A DNA stretch of 64,000 bases from Lachnospiraceae bacterium (GTDB taxonomy: Bacteria > Bacillota > Clostridia > Lachnospirales > Lachnospiraceae), in NCBI GenBank assembly GCA_022767285.1, contig JALENY010000039.1, positions 1 to 64,000 on the forward strand, written 5' to 3'. The translations under genes and the position numbers were made by a program. Position 1 is the stretch's first letter. Each line of letters opens with the position of its first letter. The notes beneath the pieces were generated by a model. It saw only the letters and a program-made list of their open reading frames with translations, ran no database searches and had not been told where the DNA came from. This document shows, piece after piece, positions 1 to 8,946 of this stretch.

Positions 1-195
1 CACTGTTATTCAGTCTCCAGCGCAGGGAAAAACCGGTCCTCATGAGGCCCTTTTGGAGCCGAAATTTATCCTATTTTTTAACACAAAAGGGGTCCCAAAA
101 GCCCGATTATCCACTTATTAACACAAAAAAGCAGGGTCAAAACTGGTCAAATCCGGCGAAAAACGGACAAACTAAATCAGCGTTTCAGATACAAG

Positions 196-229
196 AAAAC
201 CCCGGAAAACCTTGATTTTCCGGGGTTTT
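196..229 (-). terminator. Intrinsic terminator after rpsI
   Basis: A perfect 14-bp inverted repeat (AAAACCCCGGAAAA and its complement) with a short loop lies about 30 bases past the rpsI stop. The A/T ends of the stem give T-rich tails in both directions. It most likely ends the rplM-rpsI transcript. Confidence 0.85.
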
Positions 230-260
230 TGAGCCATTTTGATATAGTCTGAGCAGTCGA

Positions 261-653
261 TTAACGCTTGCTGAACTGCGGAGCGCGACGGGCTGCCTTG
301 AGACCGTACTTCTTACGCTCTTTCATTCTCGGGTCACGTGTCAGGTAACCTGCTTTTTTCAGAACCGGTCTGAAATCTTCATCTGCTTTCAGAAGGGCTC
401 TGGCGATACCATGACGGATTGCACCAGCCTGTCCAGTGAATCCACCACCTTTTACATTAACTAAAACGTCAAATTTATCAGCTGTCTCAGTAACTACCAG
501 CGGCTGACGAACGATTACTTTTAAAGTATCAAGACACAGATACTCATCAATGTCTCTTTTATTGATTGTAATTTTACCAGTTCCAGGTGTAAGATATACT
601 CTTGCTACAGATTTTTTTCTTCTTCCTGTTCCGTAATATTTTGCGCTAGCCAA
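261..653 (-). CDS. rpsI: 30S ribosomal protein S9
   Basis: Small-subunit ribosomal protein S9; its basic C-terminal tail reaches the P-site tRNA in the ribosome. The 130-residue product has the family signature [19 protein letters not shown] in the middle and ends in the expected basic tail (QFSKR). Length is normal for the family. The start is a TTG preceded by GGGGAGGTAAGGA; no ATG lies in a suitable place, and the N-terminus ([11 protein letters not shown]) matches the usual S9 beginning. It lies 17 bases after rplM and is surely co-transcribed with it. Confidence 0.97.
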   Translation of the reverse strand: MASAKYYGTGRRKKSVARVYLTPGTGKITINKRDIDEYLCLDTLKVIVRQPLVVTETADKFDVLVNVKGGGFTGQAGAIRHGIARALLKADEDFRPVLKKAGYLTRDPRMKERKKYGLKAARRAPQFSKR

Positions 654-670
654 TTGTCCTTACCTCCCCA

Positions 671-1099
671 TTAAAATGTTAATACTTCCGGCTTCTGAGC
701 TGCCTGTTCGTGCTCTGCGCCAGCATATACATGAAGTTTTTTAATCATTGCTCTTCCTAAAGGTCCTTTCGGAAGCATGCCTTTAACAGCGAGCTCGATT
801 ACTTTTTCCGGTTTCTTTGCTAACATTTCATCTAATGTAGTTTCTTTCATACCGCCTACATAGTCTGAGTGATGATAATAAACCTTCTGGCTTAATTTCT
901 TACCGGTTACCTGAACTTTTGCTGCGTTTACAACGATTACATAATCGCCTGTATCAACATGAGGAGTAAACTCGGGTTTGTTCTTTCCTCTTAATACCTT
1001 AGCTACTTCAGATGCAAGACGACCAAGTGTCTGTCCTTCAGCATCCACTACATACCATTTTCTTTCAATCTTATCTGGATTAGCCATAAAAGTCTTCAT
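671..1099 (-). CDS. rplM: 50S ribosomal protein L13
   Basis: Large-subunit assembly protein L13, needed early in 50S assembly. The 142-residue product shows the L13 core ([43 protein letters not shown]). The start ATG at 1097-1099 has GGAGG eight bases upstream; an internal Met at residue 5 is possible but has no ribosome binding site of its own. First gene of the rplM-rpsI operon, with its own promoter and a structured leader about 100 bases long, the usual place for autogenous control of this operon. Confidence 0.97.
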   Translation of the reverse strand: MKTFMANPDKIERKWYVVDAEGQTLGRLASEVAKVLRGKNKPEFTPHVDTGDYVIVVNAAKVQVTGKKLSQKVYYHHSDYVGGMKETTLDEMLAKKPEKVIELAVKGMLPKGPLGRAMIKKLHVYAGAEHEQAAQKPEVLTF

Positions 1100-1200
1100 G
1101 GATTTGACCTCCTAAATCAATGTTTAACTGCTGCTTGTTCTCTATGGTAAAATGTCCGTACCGGGGCTTTGGCTGAGACATCTACGCACTACGTCACATT
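1100..1200 (-). promoter_or_regulatory. L13-type leader RNA of rplM-rpsI
   Basis: The roughly 100-base leader between the promoter and rplM contains a hairpin whose arms are 1147-1156 and 1177-1185 (GTA-ATGTC pairing, with bulged bases). Firmicutes rplM transcripts are known to carry an L13 leader used for feedback control by the ribosomal protein. Assignment rests on position and the hairpin, not on a covariance model. Confidence 0.55.
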
Positions 1201-1205
1201 GAAAT

Positions 1206-1234
1206 ATTATATTATACGCTTCCTTGGCTGTCAA
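1206..1234 (-). promoter_or_regulatory. Sigma-A promoter of rplM-rpsI
   Basis: TTGACA (1229-1234) and TATAAT (1206-1211) with a 17-base spacer: consensus in both hexamers. A second overlapping TATAAT at 1211-1216 has too short a spacing. Start of transcription is expected near 1199. Confidence 0.9.
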
Positions 1235-1296
1235 CAGTTTTTTTACAAAAAAATCCTTTATTTTCATGGTTATTTCGTGGTTTTATAACGCAAAGA

Positions 1297-1326
1297 TACA
1301 CCTCCGATCATACAGCCGAAGGTGTA
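1297..1326 (-). terminator. Hairpin after trpZ, probable terminator
   Basis: Ten-base-pair stem (TACACCTTCG with one G-U pair) with a 10-base loop, 16 bases past the trpZ stop. The T-run after it on the minus strand is poor (TCTTTGCG), so termination may be incomplete or Rho-assisted. Confidence 0.5.
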
Positions 1327-1341
1327 CTTTTTCATACATTT

Positions 1342-2115
1342 TCAGTTTCCGCACTCAACACTGATTTCGTTGAAAATCTTCATCAGTGAGTCCGTGGTCA
1401 GATTTTCTTTTTCTGCACCTGCCTTGTCCAGAATAACATTTCCCTCATGCATCATCAGGAGGCGGGTGCCGTATTCAACCGCATAACGCAGGTTGTGGGT
1501 TACCATAATGGTCGTCACATCCTTTGCCCTAACCACCTGATCCGTCAGTTCCATAATGATCTCAGCTGTTTTCGGATCCAGTGCTGCTGTATGTTCATCA
1601 AGGATCAGAAAATCAATGGGTGTCATAGTAGCCATCAAAAGAGCCAGTGCCTGACGCTGTCCTCCGGAGAGTAAGCCGACTTTTGTGTGCAGCTTGTCCT
1701 CAAGCCCCAGGTTCAGAGGCTGCAGCAGTTCCTTATAATAGGAAATGCGGGATTTGTTTACGCCTCTGCCGAGATTGTAGGATTTTCCTTTGTTATCCGC
1801 CATAGCCATGTTTTCCAGAATAGTCATGGACGGGCAGGTTCCTTTTGCCGGATCCTGATATACACGGCCGATCGTACGATGCCGATAAAAATCCTTTTGT
1901 TTTGTGATCTCCTTGCCGCCTACAAGAATCTGCCCCTGATCGATATCAATACTGCCGCATATGATGTTCAAAAGAGAGGTCTTTCCCGATCCATTGCTTC
2001 CCACAACGGAAACAAACTCCCCATTCTCAATACTCAGGCTGAAATCCCGAAACAGTGCGTGTTCGCTTACCGTGCCCGGAAGATATGTTTTATAGATATT
2101 TTTTATTTCAAGCAT
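1342..2115 (-). CDS. trpZ: TrpZ-type ABC transporter ATP-binding protein
   Basis: ATPase of an ABC importer of the ABC.X4/TrpXYZ family, acting at the inner face of the membrane with the permease just upstream. The 257-residue product has Walker A GSNGSGKTS, signature LSGGQRQALA and Walker B FLILDEHTAALD; the His after DE is typical of this subfamily. The start chosen is the ATG at 2113-2115 (MLEIKNIYKTY), which matches ABC ATPase N-termini; a longer frame upstream lies inside the permease gene. It overlaps the permease stop by 8 bases, so translation is coupled. The upstream Trp T-box points to tryptophan, or a precursor, as substrate. Confidence 0.85.
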   Translation of the reverse strand: MLEIKNIYKTYLPGTVSEHALFRDFSLSIENGEFVSVVGSNGSGKTSLLNIICGSIDIDQGQILVGGKEITKQKDFYRHRTIGRVYQDPAKGTCPSMTILENMAMADNKGKSYNLGRGVNKSRISYYKELLQPLNLGLEDKLHTKVGLLSGGQRQALALLMATMTPIDFLILDEHTAALDPKTAEIIMELTDQVVRAKDVTTIMVTHNLRYAVEYGTRLLMMHEGNVILDKAGAEKENLTTDSLMKIFNEISVECGN

Positions 2116-2992
2116 TGGCAGACACCTTCTTCTTTCTATCCATACTGATGACAAGAATAATCAAAAACAGCACCGCTGTAACCAGTTTCATATCGCTGGC
2201 CTGGAGGCCGAAACGGATAGCCAAAGCCACACAGCCCTTATATAAAAGGGATCCGATCACAACACTGGACGTCACTCGTATGAATGTTATATTTTTGAGA
2301 AGACTGGTTCCAATGATTACACTGGCCAGACCGATCACGACTGTTCCCGTTCCGCTGGAAACATCAAAGAATCTCTGCTGCTGTGCAAAAATACCGCCGC
2401 TTAAGGTAACCAAAGCATTCGCTATGGACAGACCTACGATTTTTACCAGCCCTTTGTCAATTCCCAGGGAGGTAACCAGAGTATCGTTGTCTCCGACAGC
2501 CCGAAGGAGCATACCGGATTTTGTCTTCATGTACCAGTCCAGCAGATACTTCATAAGAAGCATCAGAACAAGCATTACGATAACAGTGCGGTAATCAGCC
2601 AGGCTATCCGGAATCAGTGTATTTACGATGCGATTGTCAAAAATCGTTTCAGACGTATAAAACGGAACATTTGCTTTTCCGGCTATACGCAGGTTTACCG
2701 TATACAGAGCAGTCATCATAATAATGCCGGACAGCAGATCCCTTACCTTCAGTTTCACATGAATCAAGCCGGTCAGAATACCAATCAGTCCTCCTGCCAC
2801 AAAACAGATGGGAAGAATCAGAAACGGGTTCACGCCATTTCTTATGAGGACTGCCGTAATAGCAGCTCCCAGAGGAAAGCTTCCGTCCACGGTCAGATCC
2901 GGAAAATCCAGAATTTTATAAGTAATATATACACCCAGAGCCATGATCGCGTAAATCATACCCTGTTCCAGCACACTTAATAATAAACCCAC
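2108..2992 (-). CDS. trpY: TrpY-type ABC transporter permease
   Basis: Multi-pass membrane permease of the branched-chain-type permease superfamily; it forms the channel for the TrpX/TrpZ importer. The 294-residue product is mostly hydrophobic with about eight to nine likely membrane segments, and ends in a basic cytoplasmic tail (MDRKKKV). The start is a GTG at 2990-2992 with AAGGAG eight bases upstream. It follows trpX by about 150 bases and overlaps trpZ by 8. Confidence 0.85.
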   Translation of the reverse strand: MGLLLSVLEQGMIYAIMALGVYITYKILDFPDLTVDGSFPLGAAITAVLIRNGVNPFLILPICFVAGGLIGILTGLIHVKLKVRDLLSGIIMMTALYTVNLRIAGKANVPFYTSETIFDNRIVNTLIPDSLADYRTVIVMLVLMLLMKYLLDWYMKTKSGMLLRAVGDNDTLVTSLGIDKGLVKIVGLSIANALVTLSGGIFAQQQRFFDVSSGTGTVVIGLASVIIGTSLLKNITFIRVTSSVVIGSLLYKGCVALAIRFGLQASDMKLVTAVLFLIILVISMDRKKKVSANA

Positions 2993-3146
2993 TGCAGTTT
3001 CTCCTTGCTCTTATTGTATTCTGCCACTTTACATTCAGGCACTTCTTTTCCATTTGACCATTTCCTGCCATATCATGGCTGATCACACATTCCCATGGCC
3101 AGTATTCACGGATCAGATATCGGTATCTGATTCCTTGTGCTTGCTG

Positions 3147-4235
3147 TTACTCTGCTACGATTTCTTCAAAAACTTCAGACGCTCCGTCCACAAATGCCTG
3201 ATCCAGAGTCATACCGATTTTATCTGCCGCTGCTGTATTTATGTACAGACTTGCTTCCGTAATAGTTTCAAAATTCAGTTCTTCTGCTTTTGCTTCCCCT
3301 TTTAATACTTTTGCAGCCATAGCACCGGTCTGTTTGCCCAGTTCCAGATAATCAAGGCCCATAGCTGCAAGACATCCGGATTTGACCTGCTCAATTTCAC
3401 TTCCGAATACCGGAATTCCTGCATCGTTAGCAGCTTTAAGAACCGTCTGAAGCGCAGATACTACGGTATTGTCTGTCAGGTTATTGATACAGTCTACTTT
3501 TGAAGCCAGATCTGCTGCAGCCAGCGGAACATCAGCGATTGTGTTGATACCGCTCTCCACGATTTCAAATCCGTATTCTGCTGCGTGTTCTTTGTACTCT
3601 GCTATCGTGCTCTCGGAATTCGTCTCACTGGTTGTATAAAGAATACCGATTTTCTTTGCATCCGGCAGGATCTCGCGAATCATCTCAAGCTGCTCGGTTA
3701 CCGGAAGTTTGTCGGAAGTACCGGTGATATTGCCGACAGAAGTACCGTCTTCATTTGCCAGCTGAGAAGCAACCGGATCCGAAACTGCTGTATAGATAAC
3801 CGGAATATCTGTATCCATTGTGGAATTGTATGCAGCCATAGCTGTAGGTGTTGCGATCGCACATATCAAGTCCACGTTTTTAGATACATAGTCATCTGCG
3901 ATGGTGCTTGCAGTACCGGTATCTGCCTGAGCATTGTCATACATAACTTCCAGATTTTTTCCCTCTTCAATACCGGCTTCTTTCAGGCCCTCCAGGAATC
4001 CTTCCCGGCAGTTATCCAGAGAACCATGCTCCGCGAACTGAGAAATACCGATTTTATAAGTTACTTCTGCGCCTTCCTCTTCACCGGCTTCTGCATTTTC
4101 TTCGTCCTCTGCATCCGCACTCACTTCTGAATTCTCCTCTTTGCCAGCGTCAGAAGCAGTCTCTTTGCTGCCACATCCAAATAATGATGCGCCCATACAT
4201 AATGTTAAAATCACTGCCAATACTTTCTTTTTCAT
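3147..4235 (-). CDS. trpX: TrpX-type ABC substrate-binding lipoprotein
   Basis: Extracytoplasmic binding protein (PF04392 type) of the importer. It begins with a lipoprotein signal ending in the lipobox LFGC, so the mature protein should be anchored through the Cys near residue 21. A strongly acidic linker (residues about 28-57) separates the anchor from the binding domain (YKIGISQFAEHGSLDNCREGF onward). AGGAGG lies eight bases before the ATG. It is the first gene after the Trp T-box. The family has been linked to tryptophan by T-box specifiers in other Firmicutes; the ligand here is inferred from the same logic. Confidence 0.88.
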   Translation of the reverse strand: MKKKVLAVILTLCMGASLFGCGSKETASDAGKEENSEVSADAEDEENAEAGEEEGAEVTYKIGISQFAEHGSLDNCREGFLEGLKEAGIEEGKNLEVMYDNAQADTGTASTIADDYVSKNVDLICAIATPTAMAAYNSTMDTDIPVIYTAVSDPVASQLANEDGTSVGNITGTSDKLPVTEQLEMIREILPDAKKIGILYTTSETNSESTIAEYKEHAAEYGFEIVESGINTIADVPLAAADLASKVDCINNLTDNTVVSALQTVLKAANDAGIPVFGSEIEQVKSGCLAAMGLDYLELGKQTGAMAAKVLKGEAKAEELNFETITEASLYINTAAADKIGMTLDQAFVDGASEVFEEIVAE

Positions 4236-4473
4236 GTTTTTTTCCTCCTACTGTTATTCATAAGTAAAATGTCCCTGTGCGGAGTTCTTCTTACATTTCA
4301 AAAATCTCATTCGCGGATTTTTCTTTCTGCAGCAAATTGTTTCGGCGCCATATTTTCAATTCTCTGCAACATGAGTGTGATCGGATTACTCTCACATAAC
4401 AAGAAGTCTGACTCTCTGTCATATAAAAACGATACATGAAGAGCGTCTTTGTTTCATAGAACTTTCTGCGAAA

Positions 4474-4740
4474 CAAAAAACCGCCCCAAGCATATGCTTG
4501 AGACGGTAATAAACTGAGTTATTATCGCGGTACCACTCAAATTGACGTAAGTCCACTCATTTCCCATACTATCATACAGGACGGATTGGTAACGGATCCG
4601 CAGTCCCGCCGACTCCTACTCTTATCATCATCTCATAATTTCAGGTCGTCCTCAGAAGTCCATTCGGCAATTTCTTCTTTACTGTCTTTCCACCATCAAC
4701 AGCTCTCTGTAAAAGATTCCATGCTTACTTCTCTTCCTCA
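4474..4740 (-). promoter_or_regulatory. Trp-specific T-box riboswitch controlling trpXYZ
   Basis: On the minus strand the leader holds the T-box core GAGTGGTACCGCG (4526-4538) and, before it, a stem I region with AGAGAG and GGTGGAAAG near 4681-4708. The specifier region reads GAA-TGG-ACTTCTGAG; TGG is at 4660-4662, a tryptophan codon. An intrinsic terminator follows (stem ACCGTCTCAAGCAT/ATGCTTGGGGCGGT, T6 run, 4474-4508), overlapping the antiterminator. Uncharged tRNA-Trp should stabilise the antiterminator and turn on trpX. About 240 bases separate the terminator from trpX, and I see no further element there. Confidence 0.9.
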
Positions 4741-4762
4741 CAGGTTTCTCTTGTTTTTCTAT

Positions 4763-4791
4763 AATTTACTCCTGTTTTTTTGATTTGTCAA
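4763..4791 (-). promoter_or_regulatory. Promoter of the T-box/trpXYZ transcript
   Basis: TTGACA (4786-4791), 17-base spacer, TAAATT (4763-4768). It lies just past the end of the BY-kinase gene and just before the T-box stem I, the expected place. Confidence 0.7.
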
Positions 4792-4800
4792 GCTATTTTT

Positions 4801-6276
4801 TTATCTGATCCCGTGCGGCCGTTGCCCGGATTCTCCATATCCGTATTTTCCGTATCCGTAACGGCCATATCCGTACCGCCCGTAGCCATACTTTCCGTAT
4901 CCGTAGCTTCCAATGCCTGTGGTCTCTCCATTTATGGCACAGCCTACCAGCACCGTTCCCGACTGGGCGATCACTTCAGCACCGGTAAGGATTTTATCTT
5001 TTCTGGCGTAGTCCTGGCGGATGACCATAAGGCCTGCTTCCACACTGGTGGAAATAAGTGCCGCATCATTCATGACCGCGCAGGGCGGTGTGTCAACCAC
5101 CACGAAGTCCATGATCTTTGCATAACCCGTGATCAGTTCTTTCATGATTCCGTTCGTATACATACGCTCCACTTTCTGTATGGGTTTTCCTCCCGGAAGT
5201 ATGTAAAGGTTCAAATCCTCCTCATACCTGCAGATGATATTTTCGGCGGATTCCGTTCCGGCAAGGACATCGCACAGTCCTCGTTCTTTCCCATCGATTC
5301 CCAGCGTACGCACGACGGATGGATTTCTCAGGTCACCGTCGATCAAAGTTACCTTATACCCTTTTTTAGCCAAAAGAATCGCTATATTACACGCTGTCGT
5401 AGTCTTTCCCTCTCCTGCCAGAGCACTGGTCACCATAAGTGTCTTCATATGGCGTTCCTTCATTTCTCTGGTAAGGCGAACCTGCAGTGTGTCCATGGCT
5501 TCCGAATATACATCCGGAATGACAGGATTATCCACAAGTACTTCCGGTGTCCGCCTGCTGCTTCTCCGTTTAAAACGTGCCTGAGGTATTCCACACAGAT
5601 ATTTTACGTTTAGGAATTTTTTCAGGTCTTCCGGGCCCTTTACCGTACTTCTTGCCATTACCCGAATCAGCAGGACAATCGCACACAAAATCAAACCTGC
5701 AAGAATCCCTTTCAGAATACTCGGAATATATCTCGGTGCATTTACCGGCTGTTCCGGGACACCGCTCTCATCCAGAAGTTTCAGTTTTGTGTCACCGATT
5801 ACATATCTGGCTACCTCCGGATAATTTTCGACAACTGACTGTAGAATATCATATGCCATCTGTCCGCTGGAAGCCGTAACTTTTATCTGAAAAAGGTTGG
5901 TATCGCCAAGCATCTGGGCAGATATCACACCCGGAACGCTGGCAAGACCCAAATCATTTGCCACCACGCGGTTCAGTGCTCCGCTGGTCAATATGTAGGG
6001 AAAGGTCGCGTTCATCTGCTCCGCAGATACTTTATTGTAATAACTGCTGGAGGCGATGTTGCTCTGGTCTCCCATGGACACCACAAAAGACGCGGAGGCT
6101 TCATACATTTCCCGGTAGGTCCGCTTTTCCTTAATAAATCCGGCAGACGCGCCAATCAGAAGAATCAAAACAAAAACCCACCAGGTTTCCCGGAATCTTT
6201 TTAATATATCGTCAAGGAGGGCAAAAATATCGATCTTATTCTCCTCGGCTCGTGTTTCATGACATCTATCTTCCAT
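4801..6276 (-). CDS. Polysaccharide co-polymerase / BY-kinase fusion (second copy)
   Basis: Membrane protein-tyrosine kinase that regulates chain length and export of capsule or exopolysaccharide. Residues 31-47 form the first membrane helix, 50-185 the outside Wzz-like domain with a Pro-rich segment near 174-185, and 186-206 the second helix. The cytoplasmic kinase has Walker A SALAGEGKTTT (284-294), Walker A' LIDGDLR (311-317) and Walker B FVVVDTPP (391-398). The C-terminal tail (457-481) is five repeats of a YGYG unit, the autophosphorylation cluster. Most Firmicutes split adaptor and kinase into two proteins; here they are fused as in Wzc. It starts 3 bases after the sister kinase. Confidence 0.9.
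   Translation of the reverse strand: MEDRCHETRAEENKIDIFALLDDILKRFRETWWVFVLILLIGASAGFIKEKRTYREMYEASASFVVSMGDQSNIASSSYYNKVSAEQMNATFPYILTSGALNRVVANDLGLASVPGVISAQMLGDTNLFQIKVTASSGQMAYDILQSVVENYPEVARYVIGDTKLKLLDESGVPEQPVNAPRYIPSILKGILAGLILCAIVLLIRVMARSTVKGPEDLKKFLNVKYLCGIPQARFKRRSSRRTPEVLVDNPVIPDVYSEAMDTLQVRLTREMKERHMKTLMVTSALAGEGKTTTACNIAILLAKKGYKVTLIDGDLRNPSVVRTLGIDGKERGLCDVLAGTESAENIICRYEEDLNLYILPGGKPIQKVERMYTNGIMKELITGYAKIMDFVVVDTPPCAVMNDAALISTSVEAGLMVIRQDYARKDKILTGAEVIAQSGTVLVGCAINGETTGIGSYGYGKYGYGRYGYGRYGYGKYGYGESGQRPHGIR
4834..4908 (-). repeat. 15-bp coding tandem repeat, Tyr-rich tail
   Basis: Five consecutive 15-bp units encode [S/K/R]-Y-G-Y-G at the C-terminus of the kinase. Unit number could vary between strains by slippage or recombination and would change the number of phosphorylatable tyrosines. 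Confidence 0.85.
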
Positions 6277-6279
6277 AAT

Positions 6280-7770
6280 CTACTCTTCCTGCTTCTTTGA
6301 CTGATTGCTCTGCTTTGTTTTCTTTCCGTAATATCCATAGCGTGAATAGTCATACCCATACCCGTATTTTCCGTAATAATGGCCGTACTCCCGGGATTTT
6401 CCGATCAGGCCTGCACGCACATTATTATATACACAGCCCAGTACCTTGCCTTTCGTGCGGTTCAGCTGATCGATGGTATCGTTGATATAGCAGGCTTCCA
6501 TAACATCCTGCTGTACCACCAAAAGGCTGGCATCCGCCAGATTCGCGATTACCTCACTTTCTGCAACCAGTGCCATGGGGGAACTGTCCACAATAATATA
6601 ATCCGTCACCTTTTTCAACGCATTCAGCACAGTCTCCAGGTACTCGGTTACTTCCCGGCTCATCATCCGCTTGTGAGGCTTGACGCTGAACAGTACTTTC
6701 AGTTTTTTCTCTATGCCTGCGGTTTTTATTTTTACTGGTTCTTTGCTTCTCAAAAGCAGACCGAGATCAATCTGCTTCCTATCCTTCTCCGGCAGCTCAA
6801 AGATCTTATACTGCGACGGCTTTCTGAAATCACAGTCAACCAGTATAACAGAATGATCTTCCCGGGCAAGGGCCAGTGCCAGATTTGCTGCAACGGTGGA
6901 TTTTCCTTCGTTTTCTGACACACTGGTAACCAACAGGATTTTCTTTCCCTCTTTATCCAATTGACGTTGGACTCTGGTAGCCAGCATTTTGACTGATTCC
7001 ACATATCCGAAGCTGAGGCCCGGACTGTCTATGCAAAGAGACGGTATCTGTTTCTTCAGCCAGGAACGGAGCGTCTTGTGCTTCCGCTCATGATAAATCG
7101 TGCCCAGCAGACGGGCATCGATTTTTTTGTTCATCTCGTCTTCATTTTTTACCGTATCTTTATTGTAGGACAATACCGCAAATATGAAAACCATAGCGAT
7201 AACCCCAAGCATCGCCGCCATTTTCATCTCTTTTTTCACATTCAACGGATTGGAGACTTCCATCGGTACTGCCGGCTCCTGAATCACGCGGACCGAAATA
7301 TTTTCCATCAGTTCGCCCGAAAGCACCGTGACTTCATCCATGACCGCGTGGATCATCCGGTAAGAAAGCATAGGACTTTTCGCCTTTACCGTAAGAGTCA
7401 TCAGGTTCGATGCCTCAACCACACTGATATTTACATCCGCATCAAAGGATTCCAGTCCGAGTTTTTCGCAGACCCGTTCTTTCAGGATACTGCTCTGCAT
7501 GATCTGCGACAGCCGCTCTGTCATACTTTTTGCAGAATTCAGGTTATCCGCCGCAGTATTGCTGCTGAACCCGCTTTTTCCCACAACAAATGTTGTCGTC
7601 GCACTGTATTGCGGCTGATATGTCATTTTCACATAAGCACCCGTCAGTGCAGCCGCAGCAATCGCAACAAGAAGAATAACCCACCACTGCCTGAGCACAT
7701 CGCGGATGATTGATTCAATATCCCACTGTAATTCTCTGTTTTCCGATATTTTTTTCTGTTTTTCCTGCAT
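6280..7770 (-). CDS. Polysaccharide co-polymerase / BY-kinase fusion (first copy)
   Basis: Second member of the fused BY-kinase pair, 496 residues. Membrane helices at about 29-48 and 185-201 flank the outer Wzz-like domain. The kinase has Walker A SVSENEGKST (283-292), Walker A' ILVDCDFRKPS (309-319) and Walker B YIIVDSSP (391-398), where SSP replaces the more common TPP. The tail (462-482) has nine tyrosines in an irregular pattern rather than the regular repeat of the sister, and ends in a Lys/Gln-rich stretch. It lies 30 bases after the DUF5011-like gene and 3 bases before the second kinase. No glycosyltransferases lie in the window, so the polysaccharide it serves is not visible. Confidence 0.9.
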   Translation of the reverse strand: MQEKQKKISENRELQWDIESIIRDVLRQWWVILLVAIAAAALTGAYVKMTYQPQYSATTTFVVGKSGFSSNTAADNLNSAKSMTERLSQIMQSSILKERVCEKLGLESFDADVNISVVEASNLMTLTVKAKSPMLSYRMIHAVMDEVTVLSGELMENISVRVIQEPAVPMEVSNPLNVKKEMKMAAMLGVIAMVFIFAVLSYNKDTVKNEDEMNKKIDARLLGTIYHERKHKTLRSWLKKQIPSLCIDSPGLSFGYVESVKMLATRVQRQLDKEGKKILLVTSVSENEGKSTVAANLALALAREDHSVILVDCDFRKPSQYKIFELPEKDRKQIDLGLLLRSKEPVKIKTAGIEKKLKVLFSVKPHKRMMSREVTEYLETVLNALKKVTDYIIVDSSPMALVAESEVIANLADASLLVVQQDVMEACYINDTIDQLNRTKGKVLGCVYNNVRAGLIGKSREYGHYYGKYGYGYDYSRYGYYGKKTKQSNQSKKQEE

Positions 7771-7800
7771 GCTGTCTCTCCATCTTCATCGCCGAATCGT

Positions 7801-8661
7801 TTATTCTTCCACCACAACGATCAGACGCACTCTTCCCTGTTCACCCGCTTCATTCTGTACAGAATACAGAATCTCATAGGTTCCCGGTGTATGATAATCC
7901 ACGGGATCTTCCACAGAGACACTCTCCCGGCTCATCTGCGGCGGTGTAACGGAATCCCAGTCATACTCCGTCCCATGCACTTTGATCCCTTTCAGATAGG
8001 TATACGGATCCAGCGCCTGTCCGACTTTCGTGTAAACCAGATATTCGTTCAGCAGTATCTTGATGCTCTGGCTTTCCAGTGTATAGTCATAGTATTCAAC
8101 TGTAACCGGAAGATCGGTCACATCGCCCGCACTGTTCGAAACCTGAATATGCATGGTATATTCTCCCGGTGTTGTACCAGAAACAGCTTTCTCTGAAGTG
8201 ACCTGTACCGCTGACGTCAGATCACCGTCCAGGCAGTCCTCTGCCCGGATATAATTCATCAGCTCCGAAGAATTGTTAACCGCAACCCGCAGTGGCCCGG
8301 TGAGTGTGATTCTCGGGGATACATAGTCACTGTAGCGGACTTTTCTTCTGACTTTTGCCACATTGCCATCCCCGTCAAAGGCCACGATGGTAACTTCTCT
8401 GCATCCTTCTTCCACAAAATTGCTCATACTTTCCATCACCAGAGAATCCGTCACATTCCCGTCTTTCCGGTCCTGCGCTGAAATGCCGGAAAGGACGGCG
8501 CTGACGTCGTCCTGAGTACTTATGGTAATCTCATCTTCACTCATCAAAATATTCGGTCCGCTCTTATCCGTGTGCTGCCACACATATACACTGACACCGG
8601 CATACAGCAGCAAAGACACTGCACACAGCAAAATGCTGATTCCTCTTATAAATCTTATCAT
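7801..8661 (-). CDS. Membrane-anchored DUF5011/Ig-like protein
   Basis: Function unknown. A single N-terminal membrane helix (residues 5-28) with short cytoplasmic start anchors an outside region with two repeats of the DUF5011-type Ig-like fold: segments around 55-105 and 118-190 share the pattern of DGD.T..V followed by G.Y...I.V.NSAGD.T. A third less regular module lies at 195-286. It is first in the operon with two polysaccharide BY-kinases, so it may act in assembly or sensing of the surface polysaccharide; that is inference from context. The ribosome binding site is weak. Confidence 0.75.
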   Translation of the reverse strand: MIRFIRGISILLCAVSLLLYAGVSVYVWQHTDKSGPNILMSEDEITISTQDDVSAVLSGISAQDRKDGNVTDSLVMESMSNFVEEGCREVTIVAFDGDGNVAKVRRKVRYSDYVSPRITLTGPLRVAVNNSSELMNYIRAEDCLDGDLTSAVQVTSEKAVSGTTPGEYTMHIQVSNSAGDVTDLPVTVEYYDYTLESQSIKILLNEYLVYTKVGQALDPYTYLKGIKVHGTEYDWDSVTPPQMSRESVSVEDPVDYHTPGTYEILYSVQNEAGEQGRVRLIVVVEE

Positions 8662-8753
8662 ATGTTTCCAAAACGCCTTCCTCTGCCGGAATCAAACAGT
8701 ATTTCCAGTCCATCCCGGCAGGTTATTTCTACCCCAGAATTTTTACAGTGAAC

Positions 8754-8782
8754 ATTATACTACAAAAAAACTGGTGCGCCAA
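8754..8782 (-). promoter_or_regulatory. Promoter of the BY-kinase operon
   Basis: TTGGCG (8777-8782), 17-base spacer, TATAAT (8754-8759). Transcription would begin near 8747, giving an untranslated leader of about 85 bases. It is the only strong promoter seen before the three-gene unit. Confidence 0.7.
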
Positions 8783-8865
8783 CATGAAACCTTTGAAAAA
8801 ACAAATTGAAACAAGTAAAAGCAAAAAGCCCGCATATAAAACAAGGACTATTTGTGCAGAAGAAA

Positions 8866-8911
8866 ACCTTCCATTCCGACCTCCTGTTTTCACAGCGTCC
8901 ATATGGAAGGT
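8866..8911 (-). terminator. Possible terminator after the aminotransferase gene
   Basis: A nine-base-pair stem (ACCTTCCAT with its complement) with a long loop of about 28 bases, followed on the minus strand by TTTTCTTCTG. Position 36-80 bases past the stop fits a terminator, but the loop is long. Confidence 0.4.
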
Positions 8912-8946
8912 GTCTCTCATTTCCTGCACAGATTTATGCAGTTTCT

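Noticed and set aside
1-195. Possible gene end or element at the left edge.
   Set aside because: Two TTAACACAAAA copies are visible but no frame, hairpin or promoter convincing enough to call.
4291-4476. A 61-codon minus-strand frame between the T-box terminator and trpX.
   Set aside because: Lies in the leader, begins in the terminator hairpin, has no ribosome binding site and odd composition.
8729-8929. A 66-codon minus-strand frame with one hydrophobic stretch between the aminotransferase and the BY-kinase operon.
   Set aside because: Starts at GTG with no ribosome binding site and runs through both a terminator-like hairpin and a strong promoter.
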